Virus record (IMG/VR): IMGVR_UViG_3300042376_001093 | Span: 1-45,033 of that record | Reading direction: 5' to 3' (one strand) | Length of the DNA: 45,033 bases | DNA from: a virus | In this document: piece by piece, positions 6,508 through 16,230 of the stretch | Position numbering within the stretch: the stretch's first letter is position 1 | Layout: each line of letters begins with the position of its first letter | Notes under the pieces: model-generated | Told to the model about the DNA's origin: nothing | The model's input: only the letters and a program-made list of their open reading frames with translations | Database searches by the model: none | Translations under genes and position numbers: made by a program

Positions 6508-9500
6508 ATATGACACCGCTGCGTAATTCACGCTCACGGGCAAGCTCTTTCCCAAGCTGACGTTCCAAGGCCATCAACTCAAGCAGCTCGTTGTCCACGA
6601 AAGGCTTGGAGTCCTCGGGGATAAAAGTCTGAGTGAAGTTCCTTACCAGAGGGTCAGCCTGCATCATCTCGGCAATCTTCTTTCGGGCGTCGATTCGCCG
6701 GGCCTGATCGTCTACGTTCTGGAACTTGACCCCAGAGGTGGCGTTAATTCCCATCTGCCAAAGCCTATCCCTAAAGTCGGGCAGCTTCTCATCATCCAAA
6801 AGCCTATTGGTGATCTGGAGTGTGCGGGGAGCGAACGGCAGGAGGTTCAGGACGGGGTCAAGATTCTTGATCGTCTGCCCCCAAGCACTCTGCGGGTGAA
6901 CACCAATGAGGTCCTCGGCCAAAGTCTGAGAGACAGTCTCCATGTCCTTCAGTGGTCGCTTGGTGTAGAAGTTTTCCCCTGTTACGGTTTGTGCGATCTC
7001 TTTGAGCAAGGGGTGGGCAAGCTTCCCAACGGCGTCAGTGCCGGTATTCCACGCGGTCCCAGCGATGCTCGGGGTCCCGTCCCTCTGGAACCCGGGCTTG
7101 ATCATGTTGATCTGGTCGATGCCCGGCAAGTCTATGTCGGTAAGCCAAGGCGTCACCCCTTCCTTGACCCCACCAAACGGTCTGCTCAGGCGTCCCTCAA
7201 CAGGAGTGCCATACGAACCACGAATGCTTTCGGGAACGTACTCCTCCTCTTCGGAGTGCAGCACCGCCTCGGGAAGCCGCATCCCAAGCTGGGTGTACCT
7301 GCCGCCGGGGTGATCCATGATCTGCTTGGCAACCCACTTGCTGGTCCGTGAGGTGTAAGACCAGAACGGAATCAGCCGCCTGAAGAAGTTCTTCTCCAGA
7401 GTGGTAAGGCTGTCGTAGTCAACGTGGGCTGTTAGCACCCTTTTACCGGCCTCCATGGGGTCAACACCCTGCCGAAGCAGGCCGTTGAACAGAGCCATGC
7501 GGTTGATCTGGTCGGTAATGTCGCCCGACTTGGCAGACCATCGCAGGAACGGGTTGCCGATGTTCGTGCTGTCTTGAAGGCCAAGCTCACCAAACTTGTC
7601 CCAGTTCTTGGTTAGTTCTGAAACTGCGTGTTCGGCTGGCTTTGGAAGAGTGTTGCCTGTCAGCTTGTCCCAAGCCGCATAGCCCGTGGTGGTCCTCGGG
7701 TTCCAACCCGGGAGAAGCTCGTCCGCTACGTTGACACCACCTTGAAGAGCGGTGGCCCGGCCAGCAAGGTCCGACTGCCGCCTGCCAGAGGTCACTCCCG
7801 CTGCGGCAATGTCAGAGATGTATGCCCGCTTCCTTTCGTCGGGAGCCATGCCCTTGTACTTGGGCCAAGTGGCAAGGTGTTCGTCCAGCTTTTCCCAGTT
7901 CCCCTGAATCAAGTCTTTGGCGGAAGAGTAGCCAGCCATGGTGTCCCTGCCACTGCCAAGCTCGACAAGGTTTGTGAACCCGGCTGCGTACCAGTCCCTG
8001 TTTTTGGATGCTGGCCAAGCCAAAATGGTGGTCTTCCACATGGCGGTGAACCTGTCGAAGAAAGCCAGCCAGTCCCGCTGAACCTCCGGGTACTTGTAGA
8101 AGTCCGCAATCTTGGCCATCGCACTCACGACCCGCTTGTCCACAGACACGTTCCGAAGCTTGATGTCTTCTGCGGGGAATCGGCTGGCAAGCCTGTTGGC
8201 GATCTGCGTCTTGGCCCCCATCTGGACCTGAACGGGGAGCTTGGTCTGCGGCAGCGTGAACAGGTCCAAGTCCTTGAGGGCTTTCCCCATGGACACATGC
8301 ACGTTCTTGTCCGTAACTGTCTTGTAGTTCTGGAGCTTGGCAGACTTGGCTAGGAAATCCTCCATGGTGGAGGCAACAGCCAATGCCCGCTCATTGCCAA
8401 CCACCGAGCGGGTGAAGTCATCAACGAAGCTGGACCCGAAGAGCGGCATCCCGGCATCCAGAGACTTCTGGTCAAGCTGCCGCAGAGTACGGGCAAGCAA
8501 GGACGCCTGCTTCATTGTGTACTCTGGGCCTGTCCCGGCCGGGAACAGCTTGGCAGACTCCCCGTCCATCACTTTCTTGATGTACCTCGCAGCCTCAAGG
8601 TCGCTGCTTAGGAGCCTGTCTGGCCCAGCAACCTGCGGGTCAAGGCTGAGCTTGTTGAGAACGTCGGTGCCGCCGGGGCTTTTCAACGGGTCTTTCCGGG
8701 CCATCTGGTCGCCGGTCATTGCCGAGAAAGACTTCCCGCCGCTCGACTTTCCTGAGCCCTCTTCTGTGATCTTCTGCCAGAAGGACATATCGTCCACATG
8801 GCGAGGGAAGTACATGGTCTTGAACGGGTCCTGCAGTTCCTCACTGCCAAGCCCAGCCTGAGCCCTCTTCGACAAGTACTCGGCAGCAAGCCCGGGTTGG
8901 GTTGGGACGAAGTTGCTGCCGGTCTTGAGAGCTGCATAGGCCCCCTGACCGTGCCACATATCGACAAACCGCTGTAAGTCTGACCTGCTGCTAATCATCT
9001 TGAGGTCTTCGGGCGAGGGTCTGCCCTCAAGAACACGACGCATGGCCCGTCCGACTTCGTTGTCCCCAAAGACGCTGGGGTCGAGGTCTTGCAGGTGCTG
9101 GCTGGCTTTGAACCGACCGGCAGACTCACCGGCCTTCAGGGCATTGGTGAGTTCTTTGCCAATGATCTGCACTGATTCCTTTGGGGAACCGGCTGCACTC
9201 CTGTCGAAAGCTGCATAGCCGTACCGAACAGGGGCCGACCACCGCAGGGCTTGACCAGCCTTGTCAATGTTGCGGGCAATGGTCTCGCCAAAGGGGCCGA
9301 GGTTCATGCCCGTCTGAACGTAGTCAGAAAGCGGAAGGCCAATGCCAATGTCATAGCGAAGGGGCGAGTCCTTGACCTGATCGTAGTTCTGCTTGTACCT
9401 GCCAAGCCAATCGTCCACCTTCTTGGTGGCGGCTGCTGGGTCAGCCTGAGCTTCGATGATGTCCTTGACGGTCAGGTTTCGCCGGGAGGTCACCGTTCCA

Positions 9501-10102
9501 GCCAGCGGTCTGGCCAAGAGGTCAGCGTCGGTCAGGTCGTTGGCAATCTCGGACGCACTCGGCCTTACCCCCGGAGACTTCCAGCCTCGGCCAAAGTTCT
9601 CCCACCAAGAATCCAAAGCGTTCTGGGTGTACTTGCTGCCCAAGTCTCCGTCTTGAATGAGCTTCTTGCTCATCACACGGGTGGCGTCATCAAGCAGGCC
9701 AGCACCCCGGAGGGCCTCGGCACCGCGAGTCAGGCCCGGTCCAACGTAGGTGGTCGGGTCAGTGAGCGCACCAGCAGCAAACTCTGCAAGCGGTCTTCCC
9801 CATCCGCCCAAGGCTTCAGAGCTTGGCCGAAGACCCAACTCGGCAAGCATCTTGCCAGTGGTTGTGCCGCTGCCGAGGGACTGGCCTGCAATCGTATCCC
9901 TGACAAGGGACGCAGGGGCATCCAGTACGTCAAAGAGAAGCTCGGCCCCCTGAAGGGTGCGGCCTGCCACCTTGTCAAGAAGGGACTCCCTTTCTTCAGG
10001 AGAAAGGGCCGTACCCGCGACCGGGCTTTCGCTGTCGAAGTAGCTGCCGCCGTAGCCGATCTGCTTCCGGCGACCGCGTGGAGGGTCAAAGTAAGACTCC
10101 AC
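6464..10102 (-). CDS. Giant internal/ejected virion protein (1212 aa) with LPD38-like C-terminal region
   Basis: The start is GTG at 10102 with AAGGAGGGG just upstream. The protein is long, mostly helical and without a signal peptide. Early segments read LTDPTTYVGPG, and near two thirds is HVDYDSLTTLEKNFFRRLIP then FWSYTSRT, a pattern I associate with C-terminal parts of large polyvalent phage proteins (LPD38 type). The extreme ends share a short SYF motif (ESYFDPP, GSYFDSE and PQSYFE). As the last gene of the structural block, after the tail nozzle and two other very large proteins, it fits a T7 gp14-16-like role: packaged in the head and ejected with the DNA. No lysozyme motif is seen. The role is inferred from position and size. 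Confidence 0.8.
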   Translation of the reverse strand: MESYFDPPRGRRKQIGYGGSYFDSESPVAGTALSPEERESLLDKVAGRTLQGAELLFDVLDAPASLVRDTIAGQSLGSGTTTGKMLAELGLRPSSEALGGWGRPLAEFAAGALTDPTTYVGPGLTRGAEALRGAGLLDDATRVMSKKLIQDGDLGSKYTQNALDSWWENFGRGWKSPGVRPSASEIANDLTDADLLARPLAGTVTSRRNLTVKDIIEAQADPAAATKKVDDWLGRYKQNYDQVKDSPLRYDIGIGLPLSDYVQTGMNLGPFGETIARNIDKAGQALRWSAPVRYGYAAFDRSAAGSPKESVQIIGKELTNALKAGESAGRFKASQHLQDLDPSVFGDNEVGRAMRRVLEGRPSPEDLKMISSRSDLQRFVDMWHGQGAYAALKTGSNFVPTQPGLAAEYLSKRAQAGLGSEELQDPFKTMYFPRHVDDMSFWQKITEEGSGKSSGGKSFSAMTGDQMARKDPLKSPGGTDVLNKLSLDPQVAGPDRLLSSDLEAARYIKKVMDGESAKLFPAGTGPEYTMKQASLLARTLRQLDQKSLDAGMPLFGSSFVDDFTRSVVGNERALAVASTMEDFLAKSAKLQNYKTVTDKNVHVSMGKALKDLDLFTLPQTKLPVQVQMGAKTQIANRLASRFPAEDIKLRNVSVDKRVVSAMAKIADFYKYPEVQRDWLAFFDRFTAMWKTTILAWPASKNRDWYAAGFTNLVELGSGRDTMAGYSSAKDLIQGNWEKLDEHLATWPKYKGMAPDERKRAYISDIAAAGVTSGRRQSDLAGRATALQGGVNVADELLPGWNPRTTTGYAAWDKLTGNTLPKPAEHAVSELTKNWDKFGELGLQDSTNIGNPFLRWSAKSGDITDQINRMALFNGLLRQGVDPMEAGKRVLTAHVDYDSLTTLEKNFFRRLIPFWSYTSRTSKWVAKQIMDHPGGRYTQLGMRLPEAVLHSEEEEYVPESIRGSYGTPVEGRLSRPFGGVKEGVTPWLTDIDLPGIDQINMIKPGFQRDGTPSIAGTAWNTGTDAVGKLAHPLLKEIAQTVTGENFYTKRPLKDMETVSQTLAEDLIGVHPQSAWGQTIKNLDPVLNLLPFAPRTLQITNRLLDDEKLPDFRDRLWQMGINATSGVKFQNVDDQARRIDARKKIAEMMQADPLVRNFTQTFIPEDSKPFVDNELLELMALERQLGKELARERELRSGVISTKKRRTDPQSYFE

Positions 10103-10114
10103 TGCCCCCTCCTT

Positions 10115-11887
10115 TTACCACCAGCCGGTCAAGTCCCCGACCCCTTCGTACATACCGTGTGCGGCCGACTGCCACGGACCCTTGGCGTACTCTCCGGTCA
10201 TCGAATACCAAGCGTTGCGGGTGGTGTCGTTCCACGGGTCTGCCCCCAATTGCCGCGCCCAAGTTTCGTAATCGTCACCTTCTTCGCTGGATTCTTTGAC
10301 CGCCATTGTCCACTGGCGGAAGTACTCTTTTTCTTCTGCGTCAACAGCCTGTCCGCTCGACACCTTTGACCAGACCGACTGGGCGTGAGTGGTGCCCTTT
10401 TCTGCAACGTAGGCGTTCTCTCGCTTGGGGTCCGCAACCTGACCGGGACCAAGCGTTTGCTTAAAAGTGGTCCGGTAGACGGCAATCGACTCAGGGCTTG
10501 CCCGCTGGGCTTTCTTTAGGTCATCGGCCTCTTTGGTGACAGGAGACCTGTTTTCGTAAGCCTTCTGCTCCTGAACCGTCTTCATGGCATTGGCTTCGTC
10601 TTGGCCTTTCTGCATGAAGGCGGCAAAGTTTCCAAGTCCAAGCTCTGGGTTCTGGGCATGGTAAGCAACCAGCGTTCGGATCATGTCCTCAGAGGTGCCA
10701 GCGTTTTGCAGGTCCCTCTGGAACATCACGTTTGCTACGGAGGTGTTCATCCTGCGGGCAGTGTTGTCCTGATTGGCCCGCTCACGAATGGCACCACGAA
10801 CGTCGGCACCCTGTTCGGCCTTCCACTGATTGGTGAAAGTGTCGCGGACTTGGGCCGCCCGTTCAGCATGGCTCAGGCCGGTGCCTAGATCGTAAGCTTG
10901 CCGGAACTGCGAGAACGTAACGTCCTGCTTGCCGTCACCATCTCGGTCAGCACGGGCCTGCTTTTCCCACTTGGCGTACTCATCCCGAAGCCACTTCTCG
11001 CCACGCTGATCTTCCATGCGGTCGCGGGTACGCTGGTTGGGGGTGTACCTCATGCCGCCGCCGGGGACTTTGACAACGTCGTAGTCTTCCATCATCCGGT
11101 TGTGGCGGTTTTCAAAAGCAGCAAGGTCCGCTTCAAGCTGCGGCATCTCCTCTTCGGAGTAGGCGTCGTAGTCGATGCCCGCCAGCTTTGCTCTGTACTC
11201 CAGAGAGTTTCCAGCCTGAAGATGCACCGAGCGGTCTGCAGGGGCTCTCGGGACATAACCACCCTTTCCGTCATTGGCAGTCTGGTCCCAAACGTGGTAG
11301 CCCTCACCACCGGGGCCGTCTTTCCTCGGCACCTCAGGCTGGTGCAACTGGTAGTCCCGGGCCTTCTTTTGCTCGGGCGTCAGGTACCTGTCGGGCACAC
11401 TGTCGGCAACACCTCTGCGTCCACGAAGGGGGCTTCCAGCACGACCTCCCGGCATGGGCCTAGTGGCTTCGTAATGGGCCTGCTGCTCGGCAAGAGCCTT
11501 TTCCTTTTCGGCATGGGCTCTGGCTAGGGCGGCCCTTCGCATACGGTCGCCACTGTCTTGGGCAAGCCCACGCTCAAAGCCAATGGCACGGGCGGCACCA
11601 CGATCCAGTGCCCCTTCCTTGTGTTCCCGGTAGTCTTCAGCCCACTGCGGTGCTTCGATGGCCCGGACTGCGACTTCACGACGCCGCCGATTCTCGTCGC
11701 TGGCAGAGGGCTTTGGCTCTTCGGGACCGGGAAGGTGAAGCTCTGGCTCTTCCACCCTGTCGTGACCAGCAGAAAGCTCGGGTCCGTCCAAGGGGGAGCC
11801 CTCACCGCGAGCCAGCCTAGCCCGCTCGGCCCGGTGCCTGCGGATAGTCTCTTCAGAAGATGAGCCCGGTCGATAGGGAATAGCCAT
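10115..11887 (-). CDS. Large virion protein (590 aa), putative internal protein
   Basis: The ATG at 11887 shares its A with the stop of the preceding gene (TGATG), so the two are coupled; a GTG nine bases earlier is the alternative. The protein is very rich in charged residues (Arg, Glu, Asp) with long predicted helices, a Pro/Gly-rich segment near residues 135-200, and no membrane segment. DRDGDGKQD near the middle is a DxDxDG acidic loop of the kind that binds calcium in EF-hand or thrombospondin-3 repeats. It ends in an aromatic, Gly-rich tail (GVGDLTGWW). No family recognised; its place between two giant proteins after the nozzle gene suggests an ejected core protein. Confidence 0.75.
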   Translation of the reverse strand: MAIPYRPGSSSEETIRRHRAERARLARGEGSPLDGPELSAGHDRVEEPELHLPGPEEPKPSASDENRRRREVAVRAIEAPQWAEDYREHKEGALDRGAARAIGFERGLAQDSGDRMRRAALARAHAEKEKALAEQQAHYEATRPMPGGRAGSPLRGRRGVADSVPDRYLTPEQKKARDYQLHQPEVPRKDGPGGEGYHVWDQTANDGKGGYVPRAPADRSVHLQAGNSLEYRAKLAGIDYDAYSEEEMPQLEADLAAFENRHNRMMEDYDVVKVPGGGMRYTPNQRTRDRMEDQRGEKWLRDEYAKWEKQARADRDGDGKQDVTFSQFRQAYDLGTGLSHAERAAQVRDTFTNQWKAEQGADVRGAIRERANQDNTARRMNTSVANVMFQRDLQNAGTSEDMIRTLVAYHAQNPELGLGNFAAFMQKGQDEANAMKTVQEQKAYENRSPVTKEADDLKKAQRASPESIAVYRTTFKQTLGPGQVADPKRENAYVAEKGTTHAQSVWSKVSSGQAVDAEEKEYFRQWTMAVKESSEEGDDYETWARQLGADPWNDTTRNAWYSMTGEYAKGPWQSAAHGMYEGVGDLTGWW

Positions 11888-14800
11888 CAGTGCCACCTTG
11901 ACATGGTTTGCGGAATCTTCTGTGCTTTCTGCGATCCATCAATAAGTGCTTTGAGTTGGCGAAGCCGGTCTTCGGACGATCCCGATGCAGGGAAATCACC
12001 GATGTCTCTTCTGCCTTCTGGGCCGGTTCCTGTTTCAGTCTCGCCGCGAGCGAACGGGTCTTCGTATTCGGGCTGAGTCAAGTTGTTTGCAATCTGGTAG
12101 GCCGCCCCAGCCCCGAGCAGCAAGCCGCCGCCAATCAACGCTTTCTTTTTGGATGGGATGTAGCCCTTGATCCGTTCGGTCAGGGACTTTTTCTTGGGCT
12201 TGCCGTCCTTGCCGACTTTGGACTCTGCGTCAACATCTGTCTTGTTGTCAGTTTTTGCAGGGTCAGGATCGTTCTTTCCAACAACAGGGGCATCGCTCTC
12301 GCCAACATTTGATTTTGCAGCTTGGTCGAGCTTTTCGTTGACGGCATCAACGTCTGCTGGGGTTTTCTTGCCAGCCTGCGGAGCCGGGCCCTTTTGGGCG
12401 GCGGCCTGCTGTGGCTTGGCTTTTGGCTGCGGCTTCGGCTTAGCCTGACCTTTGGGTTTGGCTGCTGTCGTGGCTGCTGCTTGCTGCGTCTGCGGCTTAG
12501 CTTGAGGCTTGGGCTGCGGGGTAGTGGTGGCCTGCGGTGCTGGCTGCGGGGCAGGCTGTGCCGTGGCGGCTTCTGGCTTCCCCTTCTTGTGCGGACCACT
12601 GGCAACCGCCGCGTCGAGCTTGTCCATCACCTCTGCCTTGAAGGCCGCCCGATGGTCAGGGTCGGTGATTGCGTCGTAAGCGTCCTTGGCTTCGCGGTAC
12701 TGAGCCTTAGCCCAAACAAGCTCTTCGGGCGTTGCGTCCTTGTTGCCGAGGATTGTTTCAAACTTGGCAAGCGGCAGTTCGTCTTCTGCTTCAAGGCCGC
12801 CAAGCTGAAAGTCTTCGGCTTCGTCGGCAGCAGCGGCACCCTCGGTCTTGGCCGGGGCACTCTGTTTTCCGTCGCTTTCTAATTGGTACCGGCTGGGCAC
12901 AACCTCCCCGTCAGGCCGGGTGACGTAGCCGCCGGGCTTTGCTGCCGTGACGCTGCGGTTGCCAAGAGCCCGCTCTTCTTCGGCCAGCATTTCCTTCTGC
13001 TTGGTATCGTACTCACGAATCTCTGCCTCGCTCTGGGGGCCGTACCTTTCAACCTTGGCATTGGGAGCCGCCTTGTACCGAGACTTCCAAGCACCCTCAT
13101 CTGCGTGATCCGTGGTCAGCTTCTTGGCCTTTGACTGACGAGCCTGCTCCGTCTTGTAGGCATCAAGCTCTTCCTTGCTGCGGGCAATGTCTTCTGGGTT
13201 GGCTTCAAAGTCGGGGCTGACGGCTGGCTCACCATCACGAACCGACGAGACAATTTCCGGGTGATCGGCCCTCTTGGTCAAATCCCGGAAGTACTCCGCT
13301 GACGGCGATCCGCCTTCAGGCCAAAGAACATTGAAACGAGCGATGGCCCGAGCTTTCTTGCCGTTGGTGTCAGAAGGGAGCTTGGACGCCATGCTTTGGT
13401 AAGCCAGATTGCGAAGCTCCGCGATCCTGCTTGGCTTAGTCGGGAATGAACCGGAGGTTCGGATCGGTTCAGCAACCACATCTCCGGTCTTCGGGTCTCG
13501 GTACACCACCTTGCCATTCTGTGTTCGGTAAAGGGCCCACTCACGAATCCCTTCCTTGCCGCCCTTGAACACTTCCCTGCCTTCAGACCCCTTGAACTTG
13601 TCTGAATTGGCGGTTGCGTTTTCGACGGCAGGAGTTGCGGCAGCTTCCCGGTCGATCCGCTCAAGACTGCCGATCTCCGCGTCATCCGAAAGAGACCTGC
13701 TGTCAGTCGAGCGGCTGGAGTTCTGTGCTTCATCCAAAGCATCGTTGGGGCCGAGTTGTTTTCGTACTTCAGCCAGTTCCTTTGCGGGAACAGGGCCGCT
13801 GCCCTTTGCCGAAAACCGCTCCCGTGCCAGTTCCTCAAGCCCAGCCGCTGCCATCCGGTAGTAGTCGCTGCCTTGGGCCGGTGCTTTATCAGGAGAAAGA
13901 ACGCGGTTCAAAACGTATTCAGCAAACTGCCGGGGGCCGACATTGGGATCGCTGGAGAACCCGGAGCCGTAATCGGAAGGGGAGAGCTTCTTCTGGCCGC
14001 CCTCGGGCTTAACCTGCATCATGTCCCAAAGACGGTCGAGGTTGCCTCTGCCGACGCCCGGGTTTTCGATCATCTGAATGATCAAGTTATCAACGACATC
14101 CTGCTCTGACTTTAGGCTGTTCGTGGCTCGTTGATTGTTTGTCAGGGGCGTAGGCTTCCTGACGGTTGGCTTCTTGACGCCGTTCAGCGTTTCGGTAACG
14201 CGATTGAGTATTTCATTCAGCCGCTTTGTGTCGCCTGATTCTTTGGCTGCTCTGATGGAAGCCACAAGTTCGTCAACGTCACCGAAGGCGGCAGTCATTG
14301 CAGCCTGTGCCTCTTGGCCCCAGCTATCCCATGCGTTTTCATACTTCCGGCCTGCATGAACAGCACCATTATCGAATGGACCAAACGTGCCTTTGTCTTC
14401 TCCGGTTTGCTCAAGGACTCTTCGCGGAACCTTCCTGACGGCCTGCGGCGGCATGGGCGGCGTGTCGGAAATGTTGTTCTTGCGAAGCAGCGTCTTGAGA
14501 ACGTCATCGCCAAGAACAGACAGATCGACTTCGCCTGCACCGGGAAGCTGACGAACCCTTTCCTCAAGCCACTGGCGGGTTTCTTCTGGGCTGATAGTTG
14601 GCTGGTATGACTGGTTGTCGAATACGATTTTCGCCGGGTCTCCCCCATCGACTGTTTCGCCGGGGAGCCTCATGTACGGAGTGGCCTTGAACGTAGAAGC
14701 ACCAGCACCACGCAAACCTTTGGTGTCCACGCCTTCGACAGGGGGCATCCGCTCTGGGTCGCCTTGCTTGTAGGCAAAGTCTCCCGGAGGAACTCCTTCT

Positions 14801-15453
14801 TGCAGGTTGTTTTCTGGGGCAGTCTCGACCACCGGAGAGTCATCGGGCTCGGCTGGCATTACCCGGGCATCTTGCTCACCGGGAACCTGAGTCTTCTCGT
14901 AGGTCACGCGGCCAGACTCTGATCCCTTGACCGCATCCAGTGCAGCCAACCGGGCCCTGTCTGGCTTGCCGCCTTGCAGCAGGCCCATGACTTCGGCGGC
15001 CATGGGAGACCAGCCGCCAAGTTCTTCTCGGTTGGCCTTGGGGAACTCCCTTGCAATGCTCTCGGCAATGCTTGCCTTCTGGTCCGCAGGCAGGGACTTG
15101 AACTCTTTGACAAGCTGAGCAAGGGACTCGCCGTCACCCGACTGAGCAAGGCTGAAAAGAAGCTCGGTCAGGCCACGGGCTCGGGAGCCGGGCACTTCCA
15201 TGCGGGTGCCACCCGGCCCGGCCATCCGGCGTTCTCCGGTCTTCGGGTCGATGCCGCCTTTGGGAAGGGAGTAGCCGTCCTTCTTTTGCTTCAGCAAGCG
15301 TTCCAGAAGCAACTCAAAATTACTGAGTGTGCGGGTGCCGCCGTCCGGTGTAGACACCGACGCGGGGGCCTTCCGGGGAATGCCGACATCCCCCTTGTTC
15401 TTGATCTTGTCGGAGAAGTTGCTGAGCGGAACCCAGTCCGGTGCCCTAGCCAT
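11887..15453 (-). CDS. Giant virion protein (1188 aa) with Pro/Gln/Ala-rich linker and a C-terminal membrane-like helix
   Basis: The N-terminal two thirds are hydrophilic and helical. Near residues 915-990 the segment KDATPEELVWAKAQYREAKD, then AYDAITDPDHRAAF, resembles a J-domain edge but lacks HPD. About 90 residues of low-complexity Pro/Gln/Lys/Ala follow (PQPAPQ, PKPQAKPQTQQ). A basic KKKSLTERIKGYIPSKKK precedes one hydrophobic segment (ALIGGGLLLGAGAAYQIA) near residue 1110. A flexible linker plus one amphipathic or membrane helix would suit a protein ejected to span the cell envelope. The start overlaps the previous gene by eight bases. No family recognised; the role is inferred from order and composition. 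Confidence 0.8.
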   Translation of the reverse strand: MARAPDWVPLSNFSDKIKNKGDVGIPRKAPASVSTPDGGTRTLSNFELLLERLLKQKKDGYSLPKGGIDPKTGERRMAGPGGTRMEVPGSRARGLTELLFSLAQSGDGESLAQLVKEFKSLPADQKASIAESIAREFPKANREELGGWSPMAAEVMGLLQGGKPDRARLAALDAVKGSESGRVTYEKTQVPGEQDARVMPAEPDDSPVVETAPENNLQEGVPPGDFAYKQGDPERMPPVEGVDTKGLRGAGASTFKATPYMRLPGETVDGGDPAKIVFDNQSYQPTISPEETRQWLEERVRQLPGAGEVDLSVLGDDVLKTLLRKNNISDTPPMPPQAVRKVPRRVLEQTGEDKGTFGPFDNGAVHAGRKYENAWDSWGQEAQAAMTAAFGDVDELVASIRAAKESGDTKRLNEILNRVTETLNGVKKPTVRKPTPLTNNQRATNSLKSEQDVVDNLIIQMIENPGVGRGNLDRLWDMMQVKPEGGQKKLSPSDYGSGFSSDPNVGPRQFAEYVLNRVLSPDKAPAQGSDYYRMAAAGLEELARERFSAKGSGPVPAKELAEVRKQLGPNDALDEAQNSSRSTDSRSLSDDAEIGSLERIDREAAATPAVENATANSDKFKGSEGREVFKGGKEGIREWALYRTQNGKVVYRDPKTGDVVAEPIRTSGSFPTKPSRIAELRNLAYQSMASKLPSDTNGKKARAIARFNVLWPEGGSPSAEYFRDLTKRADHPEIVSSVRDGEPAVSPDFEANPEDIARSKEELDAYKTEQARQSKAKKLTTDHADEGAWKSRYKAAPNAKVERYGPQSEAEIREYDTKQKEMLAEEERALGNRSVTAAKPGGYVTRPDGEVVPSRYQLESDGKQSAPAKTEGAAAADEAEDFQLGGLEAEDELPLAKFETILGNKDATPEELVWAKAQYREAKDAYDAITDPDHRAAFKAEVMDKLDAAVASGPHKKGKPEAATAQPAPQPAPQATTTPQPKPQAKPQTQQAAATTAAKPKGQAKPKPQPKAKPQQAAAQKGPAPQAGKKTPADVDAVNEKLDQAAKSNVGESDAPVVGKNDPDPAKTDNKTDVDAESKVGKDGKPKKKSLTERIKGYIPSKKKALIGGGLLLGAGAAYQIANNLTQPEYEDPFARGETETGTGPEGRRDIGDFPASGSSEDRLRQLKALIDGSQKAQKIPQTMSRWH

Positions 15454-15733
15454 TTTTCTTCTTGTCCTTCTTGTCTTCTTTGTCGGCAGCGATCTTCAGT
15501 CCGGGCGGCAGGTCGCCCTTGGTGACTTTCGGCGGCTTGGAGTCACCCTTCTTTTCTTCGTGCAGATCAACGAGATCGTCGTTCTCTTTGTCTGCGTCTT
15601 CCTCGGAATCCTTCTTGGCTTCTTCCTTTTCCTTGGGGGTAAGGTGCCTCATGGCAAACCCACCAAGAAGCTTCCGAAGCTGCTTCGGCGTGAGGTCTTC
15701 GAGGTCGAGGGTAGAGAAGTTTGCGTGGGACAT
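15446..15733 (-). CDS. Small highly charged protein
   Basis: A 95-residue protein. The first 35 residues (NFSTLDLEDLTPKQLRKLLG) may fold; the rest is almost entirely Lys, Asp and Glu and is expected to be disordered. I chose the ATG at 15733, after the stop of the upstream gene; an earlier in-frame ATG would overlap that gene and has no better ribosome site. No family is recognised. It sits between Q-rich virion proteins and the giant proteins, so a minor structural or assembly role is likely. Confidence 0.6.
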   Translation of the reverse strand: MSHANFSTLDLEDLTPKQLRKLLGGFAMRHLTPKEKEEAKKDSEEDADKENDDLVDLHEEKKGDSKPPKVTKGDLPPGLKIAADKEDKKDKKKNG

Positions 15734-15738
15734 TGCGA

Positions 15739-16230
15739 TTACCCAAGGTTTCCTAGGAGTGAAAGGCGGAAAGCCTGCCAACTGTTGTCTCGTTGCATTT
15801 GGTTGTTCATGCGGGCCGACTTGACCTGAAAGGCACGGTTGAAGTTTGACCCCTGAACGGCAGTGTCTTGTGCGTAGTTGTCATTGAGCCGAGCCTGCAT
15901 GGCCTGCCGCGTGTCAAAGTCCTGCTGTGAGTTGAAGGCTTGGTCTTCGGCGCGGGCTTCGGCTACTGCGCTGGCCCCCCGTGCGGCACCGGAAGCTTGA
16001 GACTGAGCCGCCCTCATGCGGTCCATGTTGTTGACAGAAAAGCCAGCCTTGGCTGACATGGCAGGGCGAACGTAGCCCTTCTGGAACTCCTCGGCCGCCC
16101 GGTTGTTCCCGAACTCCTCGGTGGCCCTGTCGCTAATGGTCCGTCGCGGCTGAATGCCAGCCAGACCTGCAACCGGATTCGGCTTGAAGGCAGACTGCGA
16201 CGGCTTCAGTGAGTAGCTGTTTCCGATCAT
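15739..16230 (-). CDS. Hypothetical virion-cluster protein, Ala/Gln/Asn-rich
   Basis: A 163-residue helical protein rich in Ala, Arg, Gln and Asn with no Cys and no membrane segment. The ATG at 16230 overlaps the stop of the upstream gene (ATGA). Its segments RATEEFGNNRAAEEF and ARLNDNYAQDTAVQGSNFNR resemble those in the two Q-rich neighbours (RAAQDFAKSQLYQNQ; GSNFNYALAQQS), so the three genes may be distant paralogues. A role in the tail or internal core is inferred only from location. Confidence 0.6.
   Translation of the reverse strand: MIGNSYSLKPSQSAFKPNPVAGLAGIQPRRTISDRATEEFGNNRAAEEFQKGYVRPAMSAKAGFSVNNMDRMRAAQSQASGAARGASAVAEARAEDQAFNSQQDFDTRQAMQARLNDNYAQDTAVQGSNFNRAFQVKSARMNNQMQRDNSWQAFRLSLLGNLG

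Noticed and set aside
12800-12900. DnaJ domain in the 1188-residue protein
   Set aside because: Only part of the helix pattern is present and the essential HPD is missing.
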